Shown one piece after another: positions 5,885 to 7,210 of a DNA stretch of 7,210 bases (position 1 is the stretch's first letter; each line of letters opens with the position of its first letter). The translations under genes were made by a program, and so were the position numbers. Location: the NCBI GenBank assembly GCA_002298075.1, contig DBLW01000004.1:1-7210 (forward strand), read 5' to 3'. This DNA is from Bacteroidales bacterium UBA714 (GTDB taxonomy: Bacteria; Bacteroidota; Bacteroidia; Bacteroidales; UBA932). The notes beneath the pieces are model-generated. The model ran no database searches, had not been told where the DNA came from, and saw only the letters and a list, made by a program, of their open reading frames with translations.

Positions 5885-6013
5885 ATGTGGTTGGCAGTAA
5901 TAATAGGAGTCAGTCTTTTGGTTGAAGTGCTGAGCCATATCACAGGCGGAGAGCCTGCAATGGACAGCAATGCCCAAACAACGTTCAACACAACAGAAAC
6001 ATCTTTGAAATGA
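5885..6013 (+). CDS. 42-residue membrane mini-protein, coupled to the SDR gene
   Basis: This is not a family I recognise. Residues 2-14 (WLAVIIGVSLLVE) form a single hydrophobic stretch at the very N-terminus. The polar remainder is rich in Thr, Asn and Ser and ends in TSLK. Evidence that it is translated: a perfect Shine-Dalgarno at the right distance, a promoter-like element just upstream, and an ATGA overlap in which its stop (6011-6013) shares bases with the SDR start (6010-6012). The SDR has no ribosome site of its own, so reading of this frame probably delivers ribosomes to it. It may be a real small membrane protein, a leader peptide, or both. The frame is open back to 5777, but that start lies within the upstream hairpin and has no ribosome site. 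Confidence 0.6.
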   Translation: MWLAVIIGVSLLVEVLSHITGGEPAMDSNAQTTFNTTETSLK

Positions 6014-6771
6014 AGAGACTTGAAGGAAATGTCACCATAATAACTGGTGGCGGAAAAGGAATCGGCTATGGGCTTGCCCAGGCGTTTGCGGCCGAAGGCT
6101 CTAATCTCGTGATTACGGGCAGGACAGAATCAAGGCTGAAAGCAGCAAAGGAAAAGCTTGAAAAAGAGTACAAAGTGCAAGTGCTTCCTGTAACAGCAGA
6201 CGGCGCGGATGAAAATGCCATCAAGAATGTCGTGGCAAAGACCATAGAGCATTTCGGAAAGATTGACACACTCATAAACAATGCGCAGGTTTCCAAGTCC
6301 GGACTTCCGCTTGTCGAGCACACAAAGGAGGACTTCGACCTTGCCATCAACTCGGGACTGTATGCCGCGTTCTTCTATATGCGCGAGTGCTTCCCGTATC
6401 TCAAGGAAAGCAAAGGCTCTGTAATCAATTTCGCCTCTGGAGCAGGCCTGTTCGGCAAGTTGGGCCAGTCTTCATATGCAGCAGCCAAGGAAGGCATCAG
6501 AGGCATGTCAAGAGTAGCCGCTGCAGAATGGGGACCTGACGGCGTCCGTGTCAATGTAGTATGCCCGCTCGCAATGACAGAAAGCCTCATGGAGTGGAAA
6601 GAAAACTACCCGGAACTCTATGCCAAGACGATACAGGGCATTCCTCTGGGTCATTTTGCAGACCCTAAGGAAGACATCGGAAAGGTTTGCGTGTTCCTTG
6701 CATCTGACGACGCCTCATACGTCACAGGCGAGACCATCACCCTCCAGGGAGGAAGCGGCCTGAGACCGTAA
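6010..6771 (+). CDS. Classical short-chain dehydrogenase/reductase (SDR)
   Basis: A 253-residue cytosolic NAD(P)-dependent oxidoreductase, of usual length for classical SDRs. Visible motifs are the cofactor loop TGGGKGIG (12-19), Arg38 after the second strand (ITGRTESRL), NNAQ (90-93), and catalytic Asn114, Ser143, Tyr156 and Lys160 (SYAAAK). The C-terminal block SYVTGETITLQGG (236-248) is standard. Arg38, with no Asp at the end of the second strand, favours NADP(H). Deviations are NNAQ for the usual NNAG and CPLAMTES (185-192) where most relatives have a proline-glycine pair before the substrate lid. Substrate cannot be told: FabG-like, sugar or steroid reductases all share these motifs. The tetramer-core helix motif is intact, so an active enzyme is expected. 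Translation is probably coupled to the mini-protein through the ATGA overlap. It ends 20 bp before the convergent lpdA stop. Confidence 0.9.
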   Translation: MKRLEGNVTIITGGGKGIGYGLAQAFAAEGSNLVITGRTESRLKAAKEKLEKEYKVQVLPVTADGADENAIKNVVAKTIEHFGKIDTLINNAQVSKSGLPLVEHTKEDFDLAINSGLYAAFFYMRECFPYLKESKGSVINFASGAGLFGKLGQSSYAAAKEGIRGMSRVAAAEWGPDGVRVNVVCPLAMTESLMEWKENYPELYAKTIQGIPLGHFADPKEDIGKVCVFLASDDASYVTGETITLQGGSGLRP

Positions 6772-6791
6772 AGAGAATAAGCACCGCGCCC

Positions 6792-7210
6792 TCAAGCATG
6801 AAAGGCACTCTGCAGCACTTCTGAAAGTGTCGGATGAGCATGTATCACATCACGCACTTGCCCGACAGTGGCACCGCATGTGATGAGGGCGCACATTTCC
6901 TGGACAATATCGGCGGAATGCGCTCCGAAAAGGTGGCAGCCCAAAATCTTCTCTTGACCATCGTCAGACACGATGATTTTGCAGAAGCCTTCCGGCTCCC
7001 CCATAGCGACCGCCTTGCCGTTAGCCCGGAAAAACGACTTCAGGCATCTGAAAGCAATTCCTTCAGCCTTGCAATCCTCTTCCGTCTTGCCTACACAGGC
7101 AGACTCAGGAACGGTGAACACCGCCGATGGAATCACAGACAGATTGATTCCGTTTTCCTGTCCCATGATGTGGTCCAGCGCGACAATTCCTTGAAAGACT
7201 GCCGCGTGTG
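6792..7210 (-). CDS. lpdA: Dihydrolipoamide dehydrogenase, C-terminal part (runs off the window)
   Basis: The last 139 residues of the E3 flavoenzyme that reoxidises lipoyl groups in 2-oxoacid dehydrogenase or glycine-cleavage complexes using NAD+. The frame is open to the window edge. Its first visible codons read HAAVFQGIVALDHIMG, the end of the FAD/NAD region that precedes the dimerisation domain. Then come SVIPSAVFTVPESACVGKTEED, the usual entry into that domain, ILGCHLFGAHSADIVQE in the middle, and the catalytic His-Glu pair in HAHPTLSEVL near the end. The N-terminal two thirds, including the CxxxxC redox disulfide, lies beyond 7210. An ATG at 7166 is internal and is not the start. The gene is convergent with the SDR with 20 bp between stops, and no hairpin is obvious in that gap. 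A mercuric or glutathione reductase is less likely, given the HAHPTLSE and IPSAVFT wording. Confidence 0.9.
   Translation of the reverse strand, partial: HAAVFQGIVALDHIMGQENGINLSVIPSAVFTVPESACVGKTEEDCKAEGIAFRCLKSFFRANGKAVAMGEPEGFCKIIVSDDGQEKILGCHLFGAHSADIVQEMCALITCGATVGQVRDVIHAHPTLSEVLQSAFHA

Overview
The window looks chromosomal and from a Bacteroidales bacterium. The signs are an S46 family dipeptidyl peptidase of the DPP11 type, TAnnTTTG promoter elements (1921-1928, 5043-5050, 5847-5854) and the near absence of Shine-Dalgarno sites. No species can be named. Family assignments rest on reading the translated proteins and remembered family motifs; no database search was run.

Left part (1 to about 1860) is an accessory, AT-richer defence region. 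It opens with a small tyrosine recombinase (16-822, +) of the type found beside phase-variable type I restriction hsdS genes. A perfect 12-bp stem-loop (828-863) separates it from a convergent two-gene unit on the minus strand. That unit holds a macro-domain protein (1853 to 1386) followed after 2 bp by a TIR-like protein (1383 to 871). TIR plus macro is the signature of type II Thoeris anti-phage defence, in which the TIR enzyme makes a signalling nucleotide that the macro domain of a membrane effector senses. Here the macro gene has lost its 5' part: the membrane segments and the first strands of the fold are absent, and two in-frame stops (TAA TGA) lie just upstream. The system is therefore a remnant or a rewired derivative.

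Right part (about 1900 to 7210) has a more GC-rich, housekeeping look. A UDG-superfamily DNA glycosylase with two unusual polar inserts (1934-2821) comes first. It is followed by a secreted DPP11-like peptidase (2873-5014), a NYN/PIN-like nuclease-fold protein with its own promoter (5072-5692), a 42-residue membrane mini-protein with a perfect Shine-Dalgarno (5885-6013), an SDR oxidoreductase overlapping it by 4 bp (6010-6771), and the C-terminal end of dihydrolipoamide dehydrogenase on the minus strand (6792-7210, cut by the window).

The most interesting points are the decapitated Thoeris II unit at the island edge, an A7 tract that could fuse its two proteins by one-base slippage, the likely invertible restriction locus off the left edge, the inserts in the glycosylase, and the SD-led mini-protein coupled to the SDR. 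No tRNA, rRNA, CRISPR array or insertion sequence was seen.
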